Below, piece after piece: positions 1 through 9,980 of a DNA stretch of 64,000 bases (position 1 is its first letter; each line of letters begins with the position of its first letter). The notes below the pieces were generated by a model. The model did not search any database and had not been told where the DNA came from. It was given only the letters and a program-made list of their open reading frames with translations. The stretch spans positions 32,168 to 96,167 of the forward strand of contig QKWP01000760.1 in the NCBI GenBank assembly GCA_003550325.1. Direction: 5' to 3'. This DNA is from Gigaspora rosea (taxonomy: Eukaryota; Glomeromycota; Glomeromycetes; Diversisporales; Gigasporaceae). Made by a program: the position numbers and the translations under genes.

Positions 1-112
1 CGCTTCTAATGAGCTATAGATCATGTGATTCTGATCACGGGATCACAAGATCGGAAGACATTTGTGTTGAACTATTAATAGAACAAGATAGACAAATATC
101 TTAACCTTATTA

Positions 113-383
113 GGGGGATCGCTAAAGCCTTGTACCCACGTGACTTTGAAATTTTAGTTATAATTAGGGTTAGGGTTAGTTTACCGTTAGGAGAGGGTAT
201 ATATTTAGGCAAAATTGCCTTCTCTACATTTTTTATTAATGCACCAAAACGAGTTTAGACTATCGTTTTTATATTTTTGCGTTTTTTTGATTTTTGACTT
301 CTTCGTGTAAACAAAATTTCATGATTCTGATTGGCTAATCTACTATAAAAAGTCACATGGGTACAAGGCTTTAGCGGACCCCC
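113..383. mobile_element. MITE with 6-bp TSD
   Basis: The ends are inverted repeats of about 36 bp with a few mismatches, starting GGGGG and ending CCCCC. They are flanked by a perfect direct repeat TTATTA (107-112 and 384-389), which is the signature of a non-autonomous DNA transposon. It has no coding capacity. The interior carries a short run of TTAGGG-type repeats at about 164-178. The superfamily is not assigned. Confidence 0.85.
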
Positions 384-417
384 TTATTAGGCAATAATAC
401 TGCGTTGAAAATCTTAC

Positions 418-560
418 GAATCTAAAGGATCTAAAGGATCTAAATGATCTTAAGGATCTAACATATCTAACATATCTAACATATCTTTCATATCTTTCAT
501 ATCTTTTATATATATTTTATCTTTTATATCTTTTATATCTTTTATATATAACATATCTAT
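418..560. repeat. Degenerate short tandem repeat
   Basis: Runs of AAAGGATCT, ACATATCT and TTTATATCT-like 9-10-mers follow one another. The array lies beyond the 3' end of the minus-strand LINE and could be its simple-repeat tail, but a 300-bp unassigned stretch lies between them, so this is only a guess. Confidence 0.6.
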
Positions 561-589
561 TAGTTTCGCATTACCTTTAATACTATAAA

Positions 590-854
590 TAGTTTTTAAA
601 TTGAATTTGTAAATCTTTATTGTAATAATTTATACATGTAATTTCTCTATAAATACACTGCTTTCTGCCCTCTGGGAAGTGCAGTGTCTTCATACACTGG
701 AATATAATAAAGATACAATTCTTTAGTATCCTCATATACTATTAATTGTTTGCCTCTTTGCTTTAATACATAAATCACTCAAAAACCTCTTTGTTAAGTC
801 CCATTTGGACGCCATAAACCCTAAAGCTGTCAAGTTATAGTCGTCATACTATAA
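590..854 (+). other. Gene-free stretch with TATA-like and hairpin motifs
   Basis: No gene is seen. On the plus strand a TATAAATA motif (648-655) is followed by a possible hairpin, CACTGC (656-661) with GCAGTG (681-686), and then an AATAAA signal at 706-711. This order recalls a promoter and polyadenylation region such as an LTR fragment. Clear TG..CA ends were not found. The minus strand here could equally be 3' UTR of the LINE. Confidence 0.3.
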
Positions 855-1064
855 TCAGCAGTCTCCTAAAGTTCTGGACGAGGTGAATTTCCAGGTTGAC
901 AATGCATTGAATTGGATTTGTGTGTCATTTTCAAGGATCCAGGCAATGCTTGTAGAAATATTATCTGTTTGTGAATTAAGTATAGAAGCATATGTATAGA
1001 AGTTTAGGTTGGTTGGCTCAAGAAGTAGAGTTTTTTTGTGGAGGTTGATAAGTTGATTTTGATA
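855..1064 (-). pseudogene. LINE ORF: 3' end beyond MITE, RNase H-like start
   Basis: The LINE frame resumes after the MITE with IYQNQLINL and ends at TGA (855-857). FYTYAS here resembles the FYTDGS start of an RNase H domain, but the catalytic Asp is replaced by Tyr and the domain stops after about 50 residues. The RNase H function is therefore probably lost. An earlier frameshift near 855-890 could also account for the short end. Confidence 0.65.
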
Positions 1065-1066
1065 TA

Positions 1067-1408
1067 TGGAGTGCTCCGTATTAAAAGGGCCCATTTTTAC
1101 AATTTTTTGAAAAATGAGTTTTTATTAAATTCATGTAAATTTTGACATAATTGATATTTTTCAATTATTAATAAAAGTTGATTTGCATAATAAAAAATCA
1201 AGATAATTTAAAAAGAAAAATTACATGAGGCTGCGTAGAGCCAACACGTCACGAGATTATCCGATAGTCACCTGCCTTCTTTAACCAATCAAAATCGTGA
1301 AATTTAATTAATCCCGAATCAGTCCGAAAATCAAAACAAATGGTTAAACTCAATTATCTCAAAATGAGATAAATGTAAAAATGGGACCTTTTAATACGGA
1401 GCACTCCA
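1067..1408. mobile_element. TA-flanked MITE inserted in the LINE
   Basis: Inverted ends of about 38 bp (TGGAGTGCTCCGTATTAAAA and its complement) are flanked by TA on both sides (1065-1066 and 1409-1410). Deleting the element plus one TA rejoins the LINE frame exactly, whereas assuming a 4-bp TATA duplication does not. This supports a 2-bp TA duplication, as in Tc1/mariner-type elements. It has no coding capacity. Confidence 0.9.
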
Positions 1409-3535
1409 TATAGGGTCGGGTATTGTGTTTTGTATTAGAAAAATTTCTGAGGGAGGTAATAAGAGGGATGGTAAAGATTGTGGAGCATGTTTATATAACT
1501 CTGAATGGATATTTTGGAGTGCTTGGATTTCTTGATTGTTGATATTGAGCTCAAAGTGTTGTTGTTTTTTTTGAGTTTTACATTTTAAGTTGATTGTATG
1601 TTTGTAATTTATTTGGAGTATTGTAGATGTAGGAGATATATTTATTGTGTTGGATGTTGAGTTAATAATTTGATAGTTTTGGAAGAGTAATAAAGAGTTG
1701 AATGTATTTGTTATTTTGCCTATTTGCCAATTGGAGGATGAGATGTAAAGAGTCCATGTATTTTTGGGGTTATCAAATTGAGGTGTGATAAGGTTAAGTG
1801 TATTTAAAAATGGATTGATTGGTAAAAGTTGGATATTGGGCCATATATGAAGTATAGGTGAGGTGGATATTTGGTTGGAGAGTGTTTTGAACCAGCTTGG
1901 AATAGGGCCTCGAGGGGATTTGAATGTTCTAAGATATATGTTTTTCCAAGGAAGAAGGTTGTAGTTGTCAGCTGTAAGAAGTTGTTCGAGAAAGAGAATT
2001 TTATTGTTTTTAAGACTTAAGATTGTTGAATAATTTGGGGATGGGATGAAGTTGTAGATGTTGTTTAATTGGTTAGTTTGTTTGTAAGTTGTAAGTTGGT
2101 TCAAGTAGGAGTTGTTAAGGAGGATATTATTTTTATATAAGTGATAAAGTTGGGATATTATAGTAAAATTAATAGTTTTCCTATAATTTTGAAGAATTGT
2201 ATCTCGTGTTAGAAGAGGTTTCCATATTTTGAAAAGCCATTCCTTGATACGGTGTATAGAAATTTGATTTAAAAGTTTATTAGTGTTAAAGCATCTTTCT
2301 ATATTGCTACTACTAACTTGTAGTATGAGTTTATTAAGTGTTGGAATATTAAGTAATTGCGGATTAGTAAGTATATCGTTGTTTGTATTTGTCGATAAGT
2401 GGAGCATGTGTTTTGTGCATTTTGTTAGAAGGCTTGAAAGTCGTTGGAGTTGGTTTTGTGAAGGAAAGCAGATTTGAAGTAGATATTCAATTGATGGTGA
2501 AAGAATGGTATTAAACAGTCGAGAAATTTGTATAGGAAGAAGTTTTTTGTATTGGATAATGTGAATAAATTGAGAAATTTTGCTAAAAATTTTTTCAAGT
2601 GTAGGTTTAGTTGATCCTTTTCCATCTAAGAAGATTCCTAGATATCTAATTGTTTCATTAGGTTTACGAGGTATAATTGGTTGGTTATTGAAGTTCAGAG
2701 GAGTTGTATCTTTAGTAGTATTAGGTGATGTTTTGTTGGGTAAAATGTGAATGAGATCTGATTTGGATGGGTTAACCTGTATGTTATTTAATTGGTAAAG
2801 TTCTGATATGTCATTTAAAATATTTTGGAGGTCATTTTTGGATTCACAGTGCCATACTGTATCATCCATAAAGGCTAGAGGTGGTATTGTTGTAGTAGTT
2901 GGTACAGATGAAAAGATTGTTTCTAATGGAGATTGAGAAGACATTTTAAGAAGTTTTGAGCTGTATTTTGAGTTTATATAGCTGAGAATAGGATCATAAT
3001 AAATTTTCCAAAGTAATGGGGAGTAGGTTTCTCCTTGTTCTATGCCTGAGTGTAGAGTAATTGGATCTGTAAGGCCATAAGCAGTAATTGCTCTAGCTTT
3101 TCTGTCATGGTGTAGAAATTCGATAAAGTTTAAACCAGCTTGGGGAATACCAATACGTTTGCAAGCATCTAGTAGACGTTGGATATTAATTTTGTCAAAG
3201 GCCTTGGACATATCCTGAAAGAGTATCCATGCCTCTTTGTTATTTGCTTTGTAATGTTCAATTGTATTAAGTAGTATTTGGATAGGAATGTGGGTTGAAC
3301 TGTTTTTAGTTGCTGCAAAATTAAGGTTACTTAGTAGTTGATGTTGGGTGATGATTTGGTCAAGACGGGTTGTAAAGATTTTAGTAAGACATTTTTTAAT
3401 AGGTTCAATGAGTGAAATAGGTCTAACTTGGTCTAAAGTAAAGTCCCATTGGGATTTTTTGGGAATAAGAAAAATGTTAGATGTTTTCCAAATTGTTGGA
3501 ATTTGTTGTAATGTAAGGCACTTGGATAAGAAGAG
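1409..3535 (-). pseudogene. LINE ORF: reverse transcriptase domain
   Basis: Open from just after the TGA down to the MITE insertion. Motifs in order: IFLIPKK, DQVRPISL, FQDMSKAFDKI (RT motif A, 3224-3190), GIEQGETYSPLLW (motif B) and AFMDDT (motif C; catalytic Asp pair near 2861-2866). A long Asn/Ile/Leu-rich C-terminal region without a recognised domain follows. The open frame ends artificially inside the MITE (1067-1408). The start Met at 3211 is only an internal Met. Confidence 0.85.
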
Positions 3536-4753
3536 TCAGATAATATTTTGGCTCTTGGGGCTTAGGTATTTTAGATGTTCGTAATTAGTTTCTGAAGGGC
3601 CGGCAGCTTTTTGGTTTGGAAGATCATGTATAACTTTGTTCCACTCTTCAGAAGTAATCTCCACGAAGAGATCGACAAAATAAGGTTCATTTTCTGGGTG
3701 GGGTTTATAAAGTTCATAGAATTTTGTATTTTCTTGAATCTGAGAATATGGTAGTTTTTGAAAGTAGTTTTGGAAATGAGATTGTAAAGCTTGTTTTATC
3801 TCAGTTGGCTGAGTAGTAAGTGTGTTGTTAGAAAGAAGTCGATCTAAGTTTATATTGTTATTATGTTTTTCTAAAACATTCCGAAAAAATATTTTAGGAT
3901 TTTGGTAGAAATTGTTGTTTCTTTCTTCCAGTTTATTTTGAATTTCCTTTACTGTATTTTCTTGTTTTTCTTTGAGAATTTGAGTTTTAAGGGTTTTGAT
4001 TTCCATGATAAAGAGTGTTGAAAGAGAAGTAGAACCGGGATTATTATTAGATGGTATAGGGTATAAGAGTGGTAATAAAGTGTTTTGCGAATATTTATTA
4101 ATATACAGTTTATAAGTTTGTATAAAGTTAGGTTTATTGAAGGTGGTTTTAAGAAGAATTGCTTGTTTAAGTTGTTTGTATAGTGGTGTAAGAGTGGGTA
4201 GTTGTTGTTTATTTTGGTATAGATTGATTTTGATTTTCTTAAATGGAATATGTTTTTGGGCTGCTTTAGTTAAAGCTTTGTTGATTTGATTCCATATTTT
4301 GTTAAGTTCAGAGTTATGATTAATGTTGATAATGGATGAAAGAAGTGGTTGAAGGTTTTGTTCAGTGTGGGTTTGGTAATTTTCTATTTGTTCATTATTA
4401 GTTAGGTTCCATTGATATTTAATTCTTGTTTGGAGGGGTTGTAGATTTATTTTAGGTAAGTTAATTGTTAATTCGAGAGATACTATTGAGTGATCAGTTG
4501 AGGTAAATGGGTTAGATAGTATATCAGCGTAGTCTAAGAGTGTAATATGAATGTTAGTCCATATTTGGTCAATTCTGCTATGGCTGTTGTTATGTATAAA
4601 GGAAAATGTTGGAGTTAAAGGAAAGAAAAGTCTGTATGTATCATAGAATTGAAGGGATTTAAGAAGTTTTAAAAGAGAGTGTTCTGGTGTATTAGTGTTT
4701 TTTGGTGGTAGTCTGTCGAGTTTGGGGTTGGGAACTCCATTTAGATCTCCCAT
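3536..4753 (-). pseudogene. LINE ORF: endonuclease C-terminus and linker to RT
   Basis: 405 residues. It starts with MGDLNG, the GDxN motif of the endonuclease, followed by SRIDQIW and STDHS, the C-terminal Asp/His motifs. A long Asn/Gln-rich, helical linker follows. Near the end the motif IHDLPNQKAAGPSE marks the start of the reverse transcriptase region. The frame stops at a TGA (3536-3538), but the same frame continues immediately downstream with good RT sequence. A nonsense mutation therefore explains the break better than a gene end. Confidence 0.8.
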
Positions 4754-4758
4754 TAGAA

Positions 4759-5904
4759 TTATTCTGTAGTTAGTTTTGTTAAGAATGGGGGTAGATATGA
4801 AAGAATATCTTTTTGGAGTTGTTTTTTCTCTTGAGTTAGAAAGTAGAGTTGAATGAGTTTAATATGAAGGTTTTTAAGAAAAATATCGATTTCTAGAAGG
4901 AAGTTTTTATAGGTTTGAATTTTTCCGATATGCTTGGCAAGTGATTTGTGAATTATTATCCCCACACCACCTTGGCGAGCATTTGCTGATGTCCAAAAGC
5001 ATTTAAAGTTTGAAAGTTTTTGTGATAGAGATGAAAATTTTGCCTCTTTAATGGATAGGTGTGTTTCTGAGATTCCAAAAATGTCAATTTGATTTTCTGA
5101 GATAAAGTCAATCAAGCTAAGTTGTTTGAAATTATCTAAAAGACCATTGACGTTAAGTGAGTGTATTTTAATTGATTGTGTAATATTTAGGTTTTCTGAA
5201 GATAGGATATTGTTATTAGTATATGTTGTGGTGAGAGGTAGTTTAGGGGAAGAATAAGGAGTTGGCAGAAGAGATTTTTGGCATCTCGGAAGAGATGGTA
5301 TTTTAAATTTTGTTGAAGAATAGTTTGTTTTAAGTGGAGTATTTTGAAAGTCTAGAAGGTTTTTGAAAGGGATATAGCTGAAATTGGATAAAGAGATGAT
5401 TTCCTGTGGAAGATGAATATGAGCCTCTTCGTGTATGTTATTGTTAGATATTTTAATAGAAATGTTGATATATTGCTCAGAGTAGTATTCTGGATAATCA
5501 TCCTGGATAAATTTTAGAAAAGAGCCTATTGATTGAGGTGTTGGTAAGAGTTGTAAGTTGTAAAAAGAAAGAAATTTGTTGAAGCAAGTTGAAGGATTGT
5601 ATATTTTAAGTAAATCAAGAATCTGGGTATCAGCTTTTCTTTTGATTGTATTTGTTGTTGGTGAATCAATAGTGTTATTTGGGTCGTCTGTTGATGATTT
5701 ATTATCGTTATTGGTAGTGTTTAAGTTTGATGGAGTATTGATAAAAATGCTTGGTATATAAGGTTTATTTGAGGTAGATGAAAAAATATTTTCAGTGAAG
5801 GGATTCTCAGAAGGATGTGATGAATTGTTATCTGAGAAGTTTGAGTTTTCTTCTATAGGTGCGCTCGCCGTATACTCGGTTTTCACAGTTGCAGAGGATA
5901 CCAT
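4759..5904 (-). pseudogene. LINE ORF: N-terminal region and APE-like endonuclease
   Basis: 381 residues from the first Met. The first 230 or so are low-complexity (Ser/Thr/Asn-rich) with a basic patch. The endonuclease domain begins near residue 250 with LNVNGL, then IDIFGISETHL (the catalytic Glu is in SETH) and GGVGIII. The frame ends at a TAA about six bases before the next frame's GDLN motif. The domain therefore continues after a one-base frameshift (apparent loss of one base near 4755). The frameshift could be decay, an assembly error or, less likely, a programmed shift. Confidence 0.8.
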
Positions 5905-5970
5905 AGTCTGCCCTGTACGTTGGGTCTGACTGTCATTAGCCTGGTCCTTTGCGTAATAAGGTATAGATTA

Positions 5971-6270
5971 GTTTCATATTATCTATTTTAATATTTTTTT
6001 TTTAACTCTTTGACACATCTTGCCAATATTTTATTAAAACTAGAATTGAGTACTATTTATAGCCCATTAGTACATGATACTTAAAACTAAAATTCGACAT
6101 CATGCAGTTACTTCGAGAGCACCTACATGCGACTGGTCACACCACCTTACGGATAAAGCAGATATAAACTTTGTCAGCCCACGTCAAAGAGTGATAGAGG
6201 ATTTCCTTTCAAATCCCTCCCATCTAGCATCAATGGTGGGGATAAAATCAACCATTCAAGCAAAATAAAA
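5971..6270. other. No convincing gene; small plus ORF only
   Basis: A 64-codon plus-strand ORF (6074-6268) has no recognisable motif and mixed composition. It is probably chance or relic sequence upstream of the LINE. Confidence 0.3.
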
Positions 6271-7060
6271 TGAGAAACAAAAGGAGATAAAAAAAGGGGA
6301 ATAACTACAAAACCTAGATGAAAAACCAAAACTAGCAAAAATAATAAAAATAAAAGATGAGAGAAATGAAGAAAAACTCTATGCTAATGATGTAAACTAA
6401 CAAAAGAGAATATAAAAAGCAACACGGGGCAAAAGAAAAAGTAGATAAAAATTATATAATACTGCACGAAACCATATTCGTTAAAGTATTATATGTACAT
6501 CAAAGAAAGGAAAAGAAAAACAAAAGAAAAAACTATGCCTAAAAGAAACTTCTAGAAGAAAAAAAATTTTCTGGTATTTTCTCCAGATCATCCTCACATG
6601 TCATTCATTGTTTATTTCGCAAGTGTCGAAACTTACTCGTGACCAGGCTCCGATTCGGTAGGCGCATTTCCAAATTGGGAGGAGTAAACATTGCTGATCT
6701 TTTGGAGGGGTAAGCTAGATTTTCCACTTTTTGGCGAAAATTTTGAAAAAACCAAGAAGAAATATCGAGGGTACCAAAACTTGTAAAAAGTGTAAGTTTT
6801 ACATTTTGTAGAATAGTATTGATAACCAAAAGTATGTTTCTGTCTAACTTCCACATCTTTTGACAAAAACTCCAGAGTTTTAGCTCTACAACATTTTCTA
6901 TAGCAACGAAGTCTTCCACCCGGAGAACCAAACCCACAAGGAGAAATCTTTTTCAGCTCTATTTCAGCCATCTCACATGCGATCTGAAGTTCTGTATCCA
7001 AGCTGCTTCTAGATAAAGTTTTTGTTATGTGCAAAAATACTAACTACAAAATTTTCATAG
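6270..7060. repeat. Dispersed repeat, copy 1
   Basis: Purine-rich sequence followed by a segment (about 6660-6820) that aligns by eye, in the same orientation, with 27760-27900. Shared landmarks are the phrase around ATTGCTGATCTTTTGGA and a following AAG-rich stretch. Two overlapping minus ORFs (6633-7034, 6605-6937) in different frames have no recognised domain. They may be a degenerate coding relic within the repeat. Confidence 0.45.
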
Positions 7061-7732
7061 GTTGGCGTTTATGAAAAATTTTGGTCCAGAGGATCGTTGG
7101 AAAGAGTCTCATGTTTTATTGTCTATTTTAATATTATTACTAAAAATATTTTTTTTATATATAGAGATTTTAGTGGTTTGTTGTGTACTAGATCTAGTAC
7201 GTTTCACGTCTGTATTTTTAATAGTAAATTTTATATGTTTCTGCGTGACAAAAAATTCTCTATAAAAGAATTTTATTTCCTGTACAAAAATATTTTTAGC
7301 ATTTTAAAAAACGAAGTTAAACTTATAAGCTTTTAATTACAGCATCCCCAATACTTATAAAATTTTTAAAAATATTAAAATATATAGTTTTTTTAAAAAA
7401 TCAATAGATAATCAAGTCTAATGGTGTACTAACTCTAGTACAAAGTACGAAATCTAGACAGGTAAATCCAAGCCATTAATTATAAAAAATGTCTTTGTAA
7501 CTTTTTTTATAGAGAATTAATCTTAATTTTTACAAAATATTTCAAATTATGGTAAGTTGGAGCTTGGCATCTATTTATCATATAAATGTTGATCGTAACT
7601 GAAGAACGGTAACAAAATTCAATTAGAAAAGCATAAAAGAAAAGCAGCACAAAATGATGAATAAATAATTCAAGTTCAACTGCAATTATTTGGGCCAAAT
7701 ATTGCATCAACTCTTTTTAAACAGGTATTTCA
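7061..7732. other. Gene-free AT-rich stretch
   Basis: Only overlapping chance ORFs of 60-80 codons in different frames are present. No domain or clear repeat was recognised. Confidence 0.3.
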
Positions 7733-7857
7733 CAGATCAGTATGGTATACTTTTTTTTAAAAAATTTATACTATACTGATCATCAATTATATATAATAGC
7801 AGATCAGTATAGTCCGGTTATATCGTACACCCATCTATACCATCCTGATCTGCTGTA
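7733..7857. repeat. Small inverted repeat (MITE-like)
   Basis: CAGATCAGTATGGTATA at the left end pairs with TATACCATCCTGATCTG at the right. An internal copy of GATCAGTATAG adds further pairing. No target duplication was identified. Confidence 0.5.
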
Positions 7858-7884
7858 ATTTCTGATCAATCAAATGTGTATTAT

Positions 7885-8163
7885 TAACACTAAGAACAGG
7901 TAATTCTAAATTGTAAATAAAATCAGACTTCTCTAGGTGCACTCTAAATGCACACTCAAGTGCTGTCCCAAATATGTACTTGAACTCTATAAAATGCATT
8001 TTTTTCTTATTATTCTCTATATGCACGTTGTTAAAGTGTGGTCACAAGGGCGTGCACTTAGAGAGGTCTGACTATATATACAGGTTTTTATCTCGATTGA
8101 TGATCATCTAAAAAAGGTATTGTTTTATTGGAATTCACACTAACCGAATATATAATATATATA
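7885..8163. repeat. Dispersed repeat containing a TA-flanked MITE, copy 1
   Basis: This segment closely matches 29490-29764, including flanks on both sides of an inner MITE (about 7920-8074). The inner MITE has ends resembling CAGTCAGACCTCTCTAAATG, the same terminal family as the large element at 36761-37888. Part of the flank (CAGGTTTTTATCTCGATTG) recurs near 31450 without the MITE. The MITE therefore inserted into an older repeat that was later copied. Confidence 0.7.
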
Positions 8164-8345
8164 CAGTCGCCTCTCTCTTATCCGAACAGGCCATCCCAAG
8201 AGATTTTGTTCGGTATAGAGAAAGTCCGGAATATAAATTTCTCTTTCTAAAGCGAACTTTAATAGAAATTCGGTATATTCCGGACTTTCTCTATACCGAA
8301 CAATATCTCTTGGGATGGCCTGTTTGGATTAGAGAGAAGCGACAT
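8164..8345. mobile_element. Foldback MITE, TA-flanked
   Basis: Almost the whole element is a palindrome. The left arm CAGTCGCCTCTCTCTTATCC, running on for about 75 bp, is mirrored by the right arm. TA flanks both ends (8162-8163, 8346-8347). Elements with related ends occur at 29765-30408. Confidence 0.85.
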
Positions 8346-8725
8346 TATATCAATTATAATTTATACTTAATTACTTTCAGCATTATATCAATTATACTTT
8401 ATTACTTCGCATTTTTTGCGTTGCTATTTGCTTTCATATATGAATCGTACATATATCGAATAAATAATTTCACATGATCTAAAAAATTTGGGTGCTGAAT
8501 TTTACAATCCTTGATCCCCGCTAATTTATTACCAATTCTACATACTACTGCCAATATTGATCGAAATGCATAATCGCAAAATCTTTGAACCCAACACAAC
8601 CTTCTTATTAATTTAATTAATTTTTTTTTTAATCTTAAGATTTGAATGATCATCTAACATTTAGCTACCAATTTTTATTATTAAACTGCTTTTGGCTATT
8701 ACAATTATCCATATACGTTCCTGGT

Positions 8726-8750
8726 TTGGCGCGACAATGTCGCGCAGCTA
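8726..8750. other. GC-rich perfect hairpin
   Basis: GCGCGACA-TTGTCGCGC-type inverted repeat around 8730-8746 in otherwise AT-rich DNA, followed by an A-run. It could be a decayed transposon terminus, but no CTRR end is seen. Confidence 0.4.
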
Positions 8751-8889
8751 CTTATTCAAAAAAAAAAAATAAATAAAATAAAATAAAACCAAAAATATAA
8801 AAATATCGAATTTGTATAATATATTGACAAGTACGTGTATATATAGCATCCTGATCGTTGATAATCTAGAAATAATTTTATTTTAATTT

Positions 8890-8978
8890 TTTCTCCACTT
8901 AGCTCTTCTTGTTCCTTATTATGAATTATTTCCATAAATCTCTTTAGCAGTTGGTCTTCTCGTTGGATCAGTATCCAT
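8890..8978 (-). pseudogene. Kinase C-terminal fragment
   Basis: The minus strand reads MDTDPTRRPTAKEIY, the C-terminal Arg motif region of a TKL-like protein kinase. After a one-base frameshift it continues MEIIHNKEQEELSG. The upstream part of the kinase is absent, cut off by the MITE at 8979-9092. This is a 3' gene scrap. Confidence 0.7.
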
Positions 8979-9092
8979 TCCGTATTTGCGCGTAATAGCG
9001 GGCCGGGGCGTTATTTGAGTAATGGCCCGAATTAAGATTAATTTAGGCCGAAATTCAAAATTACTCCCCTGCGCGTTATTACACGAAATACA
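8979..9092. mobile_element. Short MITE
   Basis: Ends CCGTATTTGCGCGTAATAGC and an imperfect complement at 9072-9092. The terminal style resembles the element at 24167-24531 (CCGTATTTACGCG). It truncates the kinase fragment to its left. Confidence 0.6.
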
Positions 9093-9760
9093 ATACATTG
9101 TTTTACGTAAATATCAGGTGTTTCTAAAGTAAATCCTGAAAGTAATCCTTTGATTATATTAAATTTATAACTAATTGTTTTATGCGATAAATTTTCAAAA
9201 AGGTGGTTTGCTTATTGACATTTGACATAATTATGTTTATAAACTATAAACATCTGCTTCTTTGTAAGTTGCATATAATAATATTTCAGGCGTTGAAAAA
9301 GATATTACTCCACATATTTTTTAGGCTCATTTATTTTTCTGCAAGAAAAATTACGTTACAATAACAATGTCAATAGTTCGTTGGTTTCTCATAGTAATTG
9401 ATGAATTTTTCGAGTTAGTCCGACCATTAAAATTTTTGAACCCTATGAATCCTGCATATTACCATAGTCAAGACAATGGGTAACACGTGGGATTCATAGA
9501 TTAAAAAATTTTGATTGAACTAATTCAAAAAGAGCAACATTATGAGAATATTCTTAAAAAGATAATGTGAGGTTGATCAACCAATAAACTGGTATTGTAA
9601 ATTTGTTTTATCTCGTTAATGTTAAAGTTTTATACATATTTATTATATAACATTCACCATTCATTTGAAGGAATATAATGAAATACCGGTAACCGTTTAC
9701 GATAACATGATATGAATCAATGATTTCGGTTCTTTGTATTTATAATACTAATAATACTAA
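9093..9760. other. Intergenic, 3' of the P450 gene
   Basis: AT-rich sequence without a supported ORF. An imperfect inverted repeat (GAACCCTATGAATCC near 9437 with its complement near 9484) is the only structure I see. Confidence 0.3.
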
Positions 9761-9938
9761 TTAGGCCTTTATACCATTTCTTGATGTAAGTTTTATCAAA
9801 ATATCATTTTTAGCAATAACAGCAAATTTTTCTTCCCTTTGCATATCTTTAATTTCCATAGCTAATTCAAGATCAAATTTTTGCACGATCAAACAGACCA
9901 TCATTTTAATAATAACCATTGCGAGTCTCTCTGCCGGA

Positions 9939-9980
<42 letters not shown>

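Larger units (their letters stand above)
855..5970 (-). mobile_element. LINE-type non-LTR retrotransposon
   Basis: A minus-strand element encodes, in order, an endonuclease/exonuclease/phosphatase (APE-like) domain, a reverse transcriptase with an AFMDDT active site, and the beginning of an RNase H-like region. One frame runs from 5904 to 855 apart from one frameshift (about 4755), one in-frame TGA (3536-3538) and an inserted MITE (1067-1408). Removing the insertion leaves roughly 1,570 codons. The frame stays open upstream of the first Met to a TAA near 5970 without another Met, so the true 5' end is uncertain. I found no target-site duplication. Confidence 0.85.

Noticed and set aside
164..178. 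TTAGGG repeats as a telomere
   Set aside because: Only two or so units, located inside a MITE with target duplications; an internal motif, not a chromosome end.
2283..2477. Plus-strand ORFs across the LINE (also 3348-3584, 5576-5761)
   Set aside because: Antisense shadows of the LINE coding frame.
6605..7034. Two overlapping minus ORFs as a gene
   Set aside because: Different frames over the same repeat-derived DNA with no domain; kept only as a possible relic in the repeat entry.
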